In this document: positions 12,659 through 22,819 of the stretch, piece by piece
Layout of the letters: each line of letters opens with the position of its first letter
How positions within the stretch are numbered: the first letter of the stretch is position 1
Assembly (NCBI GenBank): GCA_002794785.1
Contig: NBBA01000001.1
Coordinates: 4,526,001 to 4,590,000 of the forward strand
Origin: Coniferiporia sulphurascens
Taxonomy: Eukaryota; Basidiomycota; Agaricomycetes; Hymenochaetales; Hymenochaetaceae
Direction: 5' to 3'
DNA length: 64,000 bases
Translations under genes and position numbers: made by a program
Notes under the pieces: model-generated
What the model was told of the DNA's origin: nothing
What the model saw: the letters and a program-made list of their open reading frames with translations, nothing else
Databases searched by the model: none

Positions 12659-13002
12659 TCCCGATACCTTTAGGTAGAGGGTTAGCTAGGTCAATAATTC
12701 GGGAACAGAACAGAATTGCCGGCGCCCGCGGTAGCCTTTTTTGGATTGTGCCGAACCGCGGCAATATTCCTTTCTGTATCTTAATTGGTGGACATCTTGT
12801 CATTATGCTTACGTTTTTCTGATCAAGTATTCTCCTTTGAGGTTTGTACGCCCGTGCTCTGGTTGATTAGCCCAATACAAATACCGCCTAATATTATTCG
12901 CCACAATGCGGCCACATTGAATCAGTCCTCAAGGTACATCAGACTACAGTACACTAAAAAAGGTATCGGGCCCTGCCAGCACAGCTGGCCCCATCATTAT
13001 TG
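12659..13002 (+). mobile_element. short Helentron-like (Helitron2-like) non-autonomous element
   Basis: A 5' end reading CCCGATACCTTT (12660-12671) has its exact inverted copy AAAGGTATCGGG at 12959-12970. This is followed by a hairpin CCAGC-aca-GCTGG (12976-12988) and a short tail ending near 13002. A second, longer element at 19668-22819 has the same 5' end, inverted copy, hairpin and tail. An inverted repeat that is terminal on the left but internal on the right, followed by a 3' hairpin, is the layout described for Helentron/Helitron2 elements. The interior is about 290 bp and non-coding. It begins about 60 bp upstream of the SYO1 start codon. Exact ends are uncertain by a few bases. Confidence 0.55.
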
Positions 13003-13557
13003 ATACAGTATAAGAATCAAGAATTGCATACATCGCGCGGGCGCGGCGCGCCTGCTTCAAGTTATGGCCCCGGTGGCCGGGTCCGGGGCCACATGGGACC
13101 CGGTCTTTGGAGCCGCTGGAAGCAAAAAAAGACTCGGATCGTCACCCAACGCCCACACGCCGCTATAACAACAGAGTACAAATTGCCCTTCCCCCTTCTC
13201 CCGGGACCGACAAAGTGTTTGTTAATGAAAAGAAGGACCCTCGCCACGGAAGTTCGGCCGTGCAGAGCTTGGATTCCCGCATTCCGATCGCACACAACCC
13301 GAAGCTCATCGCGCACGGCTCGCAGAAGCTTCTTATCAATTCACTAAACGCTCACCGTGTGTCATAATAATACAGTCATACATGGGAGTCGTGCAACCAC
13401 TGCATTCAAGTAACTCAACCCATTGTGTCCGCTCCCACACGCACCTCTTGGGGCAAAAATGAGATTGTGGTACTTCGGCTTGACTTCGATCAACTTCGCA
13501 GGCGCTGGTCCGTATCGGATTATTTCGCAGTACAAGTCCTTGAGGATGTCTTCGGGG

Positions 13558-13566
13558 TATATATAC
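13558..13566 (+). promoter_or_regulatory. TATA box of UDP-glycosyltransferase copy 1
   Basis: TATATATAC lies 66 bp upstream of the ATG at 13632. The same element, followed by GCCCTCGTC, is conserved upstream of copy 2, so the duplication carried the core promoter. Confidence 0.6.
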
Positions 13567-13631
13567 GCCCTCGTCTATACGACTGAAATACCACACCGGA
13601 CTCCTTACACTCCAGCGGCATACAGTCTACA

Positions 13632-15847
13632 ATGGCCATGGTTAATTCTCTTCCACATGGACATATCGTCGCTGTCGCTCCCCCGGCGTGGGGTATGCTA
13701 TTTATCACCGTTTTACCTACGTCGAGACTGAACTTATGCGGTAAACTTTCGAACATAGGACATGTGAAGCCCTTGTGCGCTCTGCTCGCGAAGATAGTGC
13801 GTCTCCGCCACGTTTACGCGACGACGTTCACCACCACCACCTACCTTGACAAAGTCAATAACGAGGTCGCGAGGCAATTTTTGCCCGAAGGAGAGGAAGA
13901 CCTCAAGTCACTCATTAGGTACTGTGTGCTCTCCTAGTCAGGATTATAAATGCCGTTCGCTAACTGAAACTCAAATCGCAAGGGTCGTCGCGCTGCCTAC
14001 ATCCCCTAACATGATGAACATAGAACTTTTCAAGAAAGAATTCTTTGAGGTATACAAAGCGCTTTACGCCAGAAAGCCAATTGCGGCTGCGCCAGACAGT
14101 AAACATATATACGATGCTGTAGAAGCACCTCAGCTCGTCCTACTCGACGTGAGACGCTGATACATTCGGTACTTCACCAGGACGGCGCTGACTCGTTTTG
14201 TTCCGTAGTTCTTCATGTACGATACCATCGCAGACATACGCTCCGTAAGCGGAACATCCGTACCGATTTACGCCTGGCAACCCGGCGCGGTTGGCGGCGG
14301 CCTCTTCTTCTTCGGTCCGGAGCGCTATGGCGGCAATGGAGATATGGCAGCGAAGATTGCGGCGATCACTGCTGTGGACGAAGAGACCATCAAAAAAGAA
14401 AAGGAGAAGGTCCGACTATTCCTCTTCCGCGTACTAAAGGTGCTCGTTCTCTGTTAATCGTCTTAGCTTCACCGCAGAATTAAGGGCGAACTCATTGAGT
14501 TCCCCGGACTCCCACCGATGTACGACTATGAGTTTTCACCGCAAAATGTACGACTATAAGTTTTCCTTCAAGGCGTCCGGAAGTGTTTATTTAATGGTCC
14601 GTTAAACCTAACTAGATGTCACTCCCCCTTGATCTAGCCGGACTTCTCCAATACATTCACAGGTGAGCGCATTTAGCGTTCCTCTTGATAAACGGGATAT
14701 CTAACAATACATCTCTCCGTTGGCACTCCGAAGAATGTTCTCTGAATGCGACGGTATAATCGCCGCGAGCAATCGACTCTACGAGGGTCCTGTATTTGAT
14801 GTATGGCAAGAGTGGTATGGATCGCGCCCGGTGATAGGTGTCGGCCCATTGTCTCCTTCCACAGATGTGGCGTCCCTCGAAAGGGAGAAGGCCCAGTCTC
14901 CGCTTGCAGGCGAGGTGAGCAAGTTTCTGGACAAGGCACTGGAAAAGTTCGGGAAACATTCGGTCATTTATGTGAGAGCCAACTGTTCTCTTCTGAATGA
15001 GGAGGAAGGTTAAAGAGTTGATTGTTTTTCCCATTGCGTTCCACGCGAACAGGTGTCGTTTGGTAGTACCTGGTGGTCCAGTGAGCCCGAGAAGATTTGG
15101 GCGGTCCTTGACGCCCTCATAGAGCTACAGATCCCATTCGTAAGCCTTCCTGCCTTGGTTCTTATGCCGTGTGGTTCATCTCAAGGTTCTGTGTCCCGCA
15201 GCTCTTTAGCCACGCATCTCCCTTCGCCGTCGTTCCGGAAGAGATCGGAGTAAAAGTGAAGGCCCCTGGACTGGGCCTTGTGTCGACCTGGCTTCCACAG
15301 CAGATTATTTTTCATCACGAGGTACGTCTCGTACTATTCTTTCTTCCTTCTCCTAAAACTGGCACCTTAATTTAAAATTACAGGCTTGCGGGTGGTTCGT
15401 GACGCATGGCGGCCATAACTCTGTCATGGAGGCCCTGACAGAGGGTATTCCTATGTACGCCTTTGCCCATCTCTCCTCCGCATTCGCAGAGCACCCTACT
15501 AACCTCCCCTTTTTCTCCCTACTCTCAGGATTTGTTGGCCATTCGAGGCCGACCAGCCCATCAACGCAGCAAACATCTCCCTGACGCACAACGCGGGGTA
15601 CGAACTACTCGAGGTGCGTACTGGGCACGGGCTGCGACCTCTTCACCGCCTCGGAGGGCGCTCTCCAGAGGGCACGATCGAGGCCGTGCGCCGCGAGGCA
15701 GCAGAGGTATTCACGAAGGCGCGCGGCGAGGACGGTGCGGAGAAGCGGGCTAATGCTCAGAGACTTGCAAAGGCGTTTTCACAGTATTGGGAAGAGGGAG
15801 GAGAGGGGTGGAAGGAGCTAGGGAAGGTTCTTAATGTTTTGCTTTGA
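13632..15847 (+). CDS. UDP-glycosyltransferase (GT1 family), copy 1
   Basis: GT-B fold glycosyltransferase that would transfer sugar from a UDP-sugar to a small lipophilic acceptor; the acceptor is unknown. About twelve short exons can be joined in phase. The first is 13632-13692, joined to 13759 to give HIVAVAPPAWGHVKP; the first His is the expected catalytic base. The C-terminal donor-binding (PSPG-like) motif is complete: WLPQQIIFHHE, then CGWFVTHGGHNSVMEAL, then GIPM joined by an intron to WPFEADQPINAA. The glycine-rich SFGST strand starts the C-terminal domain (about 15057). The last exon encodes an Ala/Glu-rich helix ending GKVLNVLL. I see no frame break. A close duplicate lies 3.43 kb downstream. 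Confidence 0.85.
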
Positions 15848-17000
15848 GTTATAGACAGTCTTGCTTCAAGTCCCGGTGTCTCACAAATATTGGACGCTGA
15901 CTTCGTATCGGGCTCCATTAGAGAGTCCAGCATAATTCGATCAAACAGAAATCTAATTCCAGTGCCAGTGTTTGTACAAATCTTCATAGAGTATTCATAT
16001 TCATATCGTATGCAGAAAAACCATACAATACTTCGTTGATCAATCACGCTCGCGAATGCTTCATCTCGTAACAATTAGACCCGGGAAGGGATCTGCGTCA
16101 GGGCCCAGAACCAAAGGGTGTAATCACGTACAGTAATCTCCGGATTACAGTATACTCGTCGATCATGTTCCTTTTTTATGTACTTTCTCACGCCATCTTT
16201 TTAAATACCGACATGGTCAAGTCCGTATGACTTCAACGACTACACAGGTGAGTAGCACTACAGTTTTTGTACACTATATTCCGACGTCTCGACATACAGA
16301 ATTTAGTCTTGAGTGTTTCTACTTTCTGATGGTTTCTAAATCACTATAAATAGTTTAAAGAATGGCACAGAGCAAAAAAAACAGAAACTCGCCCCCTGCA
16401 GCCCTGCTGCGATATATTGACAGCGAAGAACACGGAAGAGCGATAATATTGCTTCTGAAAACTTGCGTCTGTTAATTGAAAAAAAGCACCCTTTGACTTG
16501 TCTTGCTGTGGAGGTTCGACTGTGCAAGGCCTTGGTCCGCATTAACCTCCTGGTCTCCCGCGTTCCGGTCGGACACAACCCTAAGCGCATCACATACTAC
16601 CGCTGGGATTCAACGGGCTTCTTTTCAGGTTTGTTAAAGTTATCATATCAAAGCTTATCAGGTAGGAGTCGCTCAACATCCCTGAAAGTTGCCGATTTGA
16701 TAGCGTCGCGTTGCTCTGCAGCTATTTCTTATGGTCGATGCTATTTTATTGAATACCGCAGAGAAAATCACGGCTCCCCACTCGACCCGCAAGGTCCATC
16801 CCCACACGCATTTTCTGGGAAAGGTATTGAGATCGCGATACTTTAGGTTGACTTTGAATGGCGACCAAGTCATGAGACGTATCCTACGCGATAAGCGTCA
16901 CTGCAGCGCAACGTCTGTTCTTTGCCATCCATCAAATTCGCTGAATGACCGTCCGCGCTGGATTTTTACGCTCCGCGTGTTGTTGTATGTGCCTCGGAGT
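15848..17000. other. spacer between UGT copies, with duplicated upstream DNA
   Basis: No gene is supported. From about 16545 the sequence matches the upstream region of copy 1 from about 13260 (shared stretches around GCACACAACCCGAAGC / GGACACAACCCTAAGC and CCCACACGCA). The duplication unit therefore included several hundred bases of 5' flank. Confidence 0.6.
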
Positions 17001-17009
17001 ATATATATG
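17001..17009 (+). promoter_or_regulatory. TATA box of UDP-glycosyltransferase copy 2
   Basis: TATATATAT lies 64 bp upstream of the ATG at 17065, in the same position and context as in copy 1. Confidence 0.6.
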
Positions 17010-17064
17010 CCCTCGTCCGAAATCCACACCGGATTCCTTACACCTTAGCAGCATACAGTCTACA

Positions 17065-19279
17065 ATGACCACAATAAACTCCCTTCCACACGGACACGTC
17101 GTCGCTGCTGCCGCCGCATCGTGGAGTACGCTCTTTATCACCGTTTTCGCCCTCGCCTTCTTCGGGACTAGACTAACGCGAAAAACGTTTCGAACACAGG
17201 CCGTGTGAAGCCTTTGTGCGCCTTGCTCGCGAAGGTCGTGCGTCTCCGCCGCGTTTACGCAACGATGTTCACAACCATCACCTATCTCGATAAAGCCAAT
17301 AGTGAGGTCGCGAGGCAATTCTTGCTCGAAGGGGAGGAAGACCTCAAATCGCTCATTAGGTGTGTCCTTCCAGTCAGGGTCCCGGATGTCGTCCGCTGAC
17401 TGGGACTCGAATTGCAAGGGTCGTCGCGCTGCCTACGTCTCCCCTTGTCACCGACACAGCCCTTTTCAATGCGAAATTCTTCGAAGGGTACAAAACGCTT
17501 TATGCCAGAAAGCCGATTGCAGCTGAACCGGACGGCAAGCACGTATACGATGCTGTGGAAGCACCTCAACTCGTTGTACTCGATGTGAGCCACTGATACG
17601 TTTAGTACTTCACCAGGACCGCGCTAACTCGGTTTTTTCCGTAGTACTTCATGTACGATGCCATCGCGAACATACGTTCCGTAAGCGGGACGTCCGTCCC
17701 AATTTACGCCTGGCAATCCGGCGCTGTCGGCGGCGGTCTCTTCCTCTTTGTTCCCGAGCGCTATGGCGGCAATGGAGATATGGCAGCGAAGATCGCGACG
17801 ATCACTGCTGAGGATGAAGAGACCCGCAAAAAGGAAAAAGCAAAAAGTCTGGCTATTCCTCTTACCGTACTTCCGTGTACTAAAAATACTCATCCTCTGT
17901 TAATCGGGCCTAGATTTTCCGCAGGATTAGGGACGAACTCCTTGAACTCCCCGGGATCCCACCGATGTATGACTATGAGTTCTCACCGCAAACTGTACGT
18001 CTGTGATTTTCTTTTAAGATTCCTGGAGCTGTTTACTTTAAGGATCGTGTAAACCTAACTAGATGTCACTCCCCCTGGATCTAGCCGAGTTTTCCCAATA
18101 CTTCCACAGGTAAGTGCGTTCAGCGTTCCTCCTGCTAAAACGGGGTATTTAACATTATATCTATCCTCTGGCGCCTCGAAGGATGTTCTCTGAATGCGAC
18201 GGTACGGTCGCCGCGAGCAATCGACTCTTCGAGGGTCCCGTATTTGACGTGTGGCAAGAATGGTATGGATCGCGCCCGGTTATAGGTGTCGGACCACTCT
18301 CCCCTTGCAGATGTGACGACGCTCGAAAAGGAGAAGGCCCAGTCTCCGATTGCGGGAGAGGTGAACGAGTTTCTGGATAACGCATTGGAAGAGTTCGGGA
18401 AACAGTCGGTTGTTTATGTGCGTGCCGAGTGTTTTCAAAAGTGCTGGAGGGTTTATTGTTTTTCCCCATTGCACCCGATCAGGTATCGTTTGGTATTCAC
18501 TGGTGGTCCAGTGAGCCCGAGAAAGTTTGGGCGGTCCTTGACGTCCTCATAGAGCTACAGATCCCATTCGTAAGCCGCCTTGCTATAGGTCTTGCGCCGT
18601 GTAAGTGAGCCGTCTCAAGATTCCATGTCCCGCAGCTCTTCAGCCACGCGTCTCCTTTCTCTGTCGTCCCGGAAAAGGTCAAAGAAAAAGTGAAAGCCTC
18701 CGGACTGGGCTTCATGTCACCCTGGCTTCCACAGCAGATGATTCTACATCACGAGGTACGTCTCGTACCGATCTTCCTTTTTTTCTTCTAAAAAAAGCTC
18801 AATTTAAAATTACAGGCCTGTGGGTGGTTCTTGACGCACTGCGGCCATAACTCTGTCATGGAGGCCCTGATAGAGGGTATTCCTATGTACGGCTCTGCCC
18901 ATCTCCCCCTCCGCAAATACGGAAACACCCTGCTAATTTCCCTCTCCCCCCCACTCTCAGGATCTGTTGGCCGTTCGAGGTCGACCAGCCCATTAACGCC
19001 GCGAGCATTTCCATGACGCACAATGTGGGGTACGAGCTGCTCGAAGTACGTACCGGGCACGGGCTGCGGCCTCTACACCGCCTCGGGGGACGCGCTCCCG
19101 AGGGCACGATCGTGGCCGTGCGTCGTGAGGCAGCAGAGGTGTTTACGAAGGCGCGCGGCGAGGACGGTGCGGAGAAGCGGGCCAACGCGCAGAAGTTTGC
19201 GGTGGCGTTTGCGCAATACTGGGGGGAGGGAGGTGAGGGGTGGAAGGAGCTAGGGAAGGTTCTTGACGTGTTGCCTTGA
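17065..19279 (+). pseudogene. UDP-glycosyltransferase copy 2, frameshifted
   Basis: Tandem duplicate of the gene at 13632 with the same exon order and the offset constant at about 3433 bp. Most exons are intact: N-terminal GHVV with the likely catalytic His, the SFGIHWWSSEPEK strand, WLPQQMILHHE, and CGWFLTHCGHNSVMEAL plus WPFEVDQPINAA for sugar-donor binding. It ends GKVLDVLP. Between GGTGTCGG and AGATGTG it has 16 nt where copy 1 has 18 (about 18296-18311). This 2-nt loss shifts the frame after GVGPLSP and reaches a stop soon after. No intron can plausibly absorb it. The copy also lost the second GH of the N-terminal motif (SRVKP instead of GHVKP). It is probably a recent pseudogene; a sequencing error is the alternative. 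Confidence 0.75.
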
Positions 19280-19667
19280 GTTCGATTGTACCATCCCCAT
19301 CACTATTTCCTTACGGGCCGACGGGCCGTGCCTCTTGGAGTTACTAGGTACTGTGGTTGGTTGACGTATAAAGGCTGATTAAAAAATTGTCTTCTTACTC
19401 AAACGCGCGTGAAAGTGATGAACTGAAATACTACTCTTCTCCATCCAATTGTGTACTTTTTTTACGGGAAAAAGGTGGTAACGGTTATAGGGCTTCAGTG
19501 GCGGTGTATTCGTTTCTTTATTCGTACTTGTATCCAAATTGTATTGGCGGCGCCCTCTACACTCTTATCTTTCCTGTTTGCATTTGTATTTATACGCATA
19601 CACCGTCCACCGCGGGTCGTGTTCGATGAGAGCGAAATAGCAAGCACATGGCAATTGCATTAACTAT
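19280..19667. other. intergenic region downstream of UGT copy 2
   Basis: About 390 bp containing the 3' flank of the pseudogene and AT-richer sequence up to the Helentron-like element. Nothing else is recognised. Confidence 0.4.
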
Positions 19668-20074
19668 TCCCGATACCTTTAGGTTGAGGGTTCTGTCGTG
19701 CCACAGCTCAGGGAAATCTGCATGCTTTAATAAGAAATTACATACGCCCCGACCATCGCACTTATACTTTATTTGGAAAAATGTCGCTTTACTATCGTAT
19801 GACCCCTATTACAAAGGGATCCCTACTCACAAAATCGATATCCCGGGTTTCCACACAATTAAATTACTGCTGAAAAACTTCATACGAGTGCTGGGCAAAC
19901 TATTAAAAATGGGTATGATAACGTCGCAGCAAAATATTGCGTTGTCGTGAGGCCACAGATAAAATACCTGTTTTGTAATCATGAAGAGCCTTTGGAAGGC
20001 TGCCAGCTTGCACAACAAGTAATTTTAACGGCAGTTTTCTTTCCACAATCATACATATTACATGCTAGGATGTA

Positions 20075-20100
20075 CTATTCCACTACTCCGGGTGGAATAG
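20075..20100. repeat. short palindrome
   Basis: CTATTCCAC (20075-20083) and GTGGAATAG (20092-20100) form a perfect 9-bp inverted repeat with an 8-nt spacer, inside the 671-bp segment. It could form a hairpin or bind a dimeric protein. Confidence 0.6.
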
Positions 20101-20140
20101 AACGTGGTGGTGTACGGGGAGAGAGCATAATGTTTGAAGA

Positions 20141-20277
20141 GTGACAAACGGTGACAGAATGCATCCGGCATTGCACCGTTTTTTCGATCTCAGATAACAA
20201 ACTCTTTGTAGTTAAAACTACTTTATGTAATCGCCAAGCTGTCGGAGAATAAAAAGATGCGTGACAATTCGTGACAG
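20141..20277 (+). repeat. paired GTGACA motifs
   Basis: GTGACA occurs twice 10 bp apart at 20141-20156 and again twice 10 bp apart at 20261-20276, with the second motif followed by G in both pairs. The helical-turn spacing resembles a protein-binding array such as subterminal transposase sites; the function is unknown. Confidence 0.4.
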
Positions 20278-20709
20278 CCATTTTGCACAAGGGGGACACC
20301 ATTGTTGCAAGAGTTCCAGCTTATAAAGTGGTACCAAAAAATCTGGAGTTGATATAAAATGCATGTAGCTGTTTTGATGCCAGATCCGGGGATCAATTGC
20401 TGAGTTTTGAGTGCTGTGGAGGCAAAATGCAAAATGTTTGTAATAGGGGTCATACGATAGTATATGGAATGCCGCGCTGCCGTTCGTCTCCTTTCCACTC
20501 TACTGGGTCTATTTCTTCCCTTTTCTGGTAAAGCATGGTTTCAAAAATTTCCTTTTATGCTCATGACTAGTGCGAAATTACGTGACTCCAAAAAAACCCC
20601 TCACCCCTCTGGATGACTGTACACTTTTACGTGAGATGGCTCCTCAGTCCTCCAAAAATTCTGCCTCGCCCTTTTCCCTCCCAGTTGACTGTACACTTTT
20701 ACGTCACAA

Positions 20710-22640
20710 GGATGGCTCTCTGGTATGCTGTCCTTTGCGTGGTGCCCGCTCCAGGTTTCAGGGCTCTAACAGCATGGTCAACATATATGTTCACAAAGGA
20801 GACAAGAGTGCTGTTTCAAGTTTCACCGGTATCGCTCCCGGTTATAATTCGTACTCGGTCATGGCTTTGTATAACAACGAAGCGATCGCCATCCTCTTCC
20901 CCATGTTCACATTCTTTTTGTGGGTGGATCAAACTCTTAAGCAAGGGAGTGCATTCTTGGAACGGGCGCTGCTCTCTTCTACTTCTACAGGTAGCTGCTT
21001 GGGGAGGCTATGCATTCTTTTCCAACATGATTCCTTTACTCTCGTTAGTTCTCCTGCTCATGGGCCGCTACTCTAATCGCCTCTACTACGTGGCCTATTC
21101 CTCTTGGTATGTCGTTGGTACTCTTACGAGTATGCAAGTGCCTTTCATTGTCCGCACAAGTGAGCATATGGCCGCGCTATGGGTCTTCGGCCTCCTTCAG
21201 CTCGTCGCTTTCACGGATCTCGTCCGCTCGCACATCTCCTCGAAACAGTTCCAGGCATTACTCCGCGTGTCTGTCGTTGTGCTCGGCGTAGCCGGCGCGT
21301 CGGTTTTCGGCGCCCTTACTATGAACAGATCGATTGCACCTTGGACAGGTCGCTTCTACTCCCTATAGGACACAGGCTATGCGAAGAAATACATTCCTAT
21401 CATTGCCTCCGTGTCAGAGCACCAGCCGACTGCCTGGCCGTCGTTCCTCATGGGTTTGCACTTCCTTATCGTACTCTTCCCCGCAGGTGTTTATCTCTGC
21501 TTTAACGAATTGCGTGATGAACATGTCTTTGTGATAATTTACGCACTCGTGGCAAGATACTTCGCTGACGTCATGGTTAGGCTTATGCTCACACTCACGC
21601 CCTGTGTATGTGTCACTGCCGCAGTTGCACTTTCGAGTTTACTCGAACGGTACACGGACCCCGTTGAGCCGGATAGTGAGGTATCTGAGGAGGAGACGAA
21701 GAGTCTGTCGCTGATTCCGGCGAGTCGTCGGTCGTTACCCCACTACTCCGTCCAAAAAGATCAATAAGTTTGAAATGTGTTGGCATCCTCGTCTGGCTTT
21801 CGTCCAAACCCGCAAACCTTGTTGGAATTCAGCAATTCGCGGCGCGAGCGAATGCACTCCGTATCCAAGTTATATCGTTTAACCAGTGGATAATCGCGCG
21901 AGGGAAACCGAGCGCGCATACAACAGGAAAAATACTACGAAAAATTATTCAAACTCCGACGCCGTCTCGGCATCGAGCTCGAACTTCAGCAAACCTCCTC
22001 CCGGGCAAGGGAGACACACTCTTAAAATCTATGCACATTGTGGTAGATGATGAGGTGCAGTGGTGAAGTTAAGGCAAAGGTGGGTTATCAGTGTAAACTG
22101 ATGTATTTCATGGTAGAGACCAGCTCTCCTTATATACATCTACTGTGAGCTATGTATACTATAACTATCATAGCTCCTATTGTATGGCATTATCATTGCG
22201 TTATTGTTCACTTAGTAAGGTGGTTGTTCATATGACCACGTACTATATTTAATCGTTCATTATATTTATTTAATACACACAGAGGTGCATTTTTGGCCTC
22301 AACACACACTTGGTTGTGATCATGAATGCACTTACAATGCTCTATACATTTGTTCTATATTGTACGTGGGTTATTGCCGATGCATACTTGTCATCGTCCG
22401 TTGTACTTTCCTTGAACAATCCCGATGGATCGAAGCACATCATCGATGATTACCGCGAGGCATACTACTACCTTAGGCAGAATACTCCGGAGACAGCGTC
22501 CATCATGAGCTGGTGGGACTATGGCCATTGGCTACCAGATTGCCGGTTTTGCAGGCAGGCCAACACTCGTTGAAAACAATACATTGAATAATACTAGTAG
22601 TAAGTTTTGTCTTTTTCCTATTCCATGGACTTACACTTTC
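20710..22640 (+). pseudogene. STT3: STT3 oligosaccharyltransferase catalytic subunit, decayed fragment
   Basis: STT3 transfers the N-glycan from dolichol to Asn in the ER. Recognisable pieces in order are: LTAWSTYMFTKET, then APGYNSYSVMALYNNEAIA with FTFFLW, then RTSEHMAALWVFGLLQLVA, then GRFYSL, then YAKKYIPIIASVSEHQPTAW, then FLIVLFPAGVYLC and LRDEHVFVIIYALVARYFA. After the solo LTR comes HIIDDYREAYYYLRQNTPE with the catalytic-type motif WWDYG. Frames change repeatedly. Just after WWDYG a 7-nt insertion shifts the frame away from the expected downstream residues. The N-terminal third and the C-terminal lumenal domain are missing. It is not functional. It lies inside the Helentron-like element, so it is probably a captured copy, with the working gene elsewhere. 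Confidence 0.85.
22020..22275 (-). mobile_element. solo LTR of the copia element, inside the STT3 pseudogene
   Basis: 256-bp LTR matching those of the full element at 50999-57013, flanked by the perfect 5-bp target duplication CACAC (22015-22019 and 22276-22280). Ends are TCTTAAAATC and ATTTAATA. It has the same orientation as the full element and presumably arose by LTR-LTR recombination. Confidence 0.92.
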
Positions 22641-22819
22641 CTGTGCAAACATGTCATTGATTACATGCTTGTTATCTTCGTTGGCCACTAGGTTATTTGT
22701 TATATAAGCCCATCCTCGATTTTAAAATGTAACAAATTTTATTAGAAGATTAAATTCATTAATATTGTCCCTAACAAAGGTATCGGGCCCTGCCAGCGCA
22801 GCTGGCCCTGTCATTATTG

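Larger units (their letters stand above)
19791..20461. repeat. 671-bp segment bounded by a perfect 25-nt inverted repeat
   Basis: The sequence starting ACTATCGTATGACCCC (19791-19815) recurs exactly in reverse complement at 20437-20461. Flanks show no target-site duplication. The interior is AT-rich and non-coding. It could be a MITE-like insertion or the result of an inverted duplication. Confidence 0.6.
19668..22819 (+). mobile_element. Helentron-like element carrying an STT3 gene fragment
   Basis: It begins with CCCGATACCTTT (19669-19680). The inverted copy AAAGGTATCGGG is at 22776-22787, followed by the hairpin CCAGC-gca-GCTGG (22793-22805) and a tail ending TCATTATTG near 22819. The 5' end, inverted repeat, hairpin and tail all match the short element at 12659-13002. 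About 3.15 kb lies between the ends, including a decayed piece of the STT3 gene, an internal 25-nt inverted repeat pair and a later solo LTR. No Rep/helicase is seen, so it would be non-autonomous. Helitron-type elements are known for capturing host genes. An alternative is that two separate insertions happen to bracket an STT3 pseudogene. Confidence 0.45.

Noticed and set aside
7645..12765. Shared 13-mer CCGAACCGCGGCA near 7646 and 12753
   Set aside because: The match does not extend beyond the 13-mer and no element boundary is visible. It could be chance.
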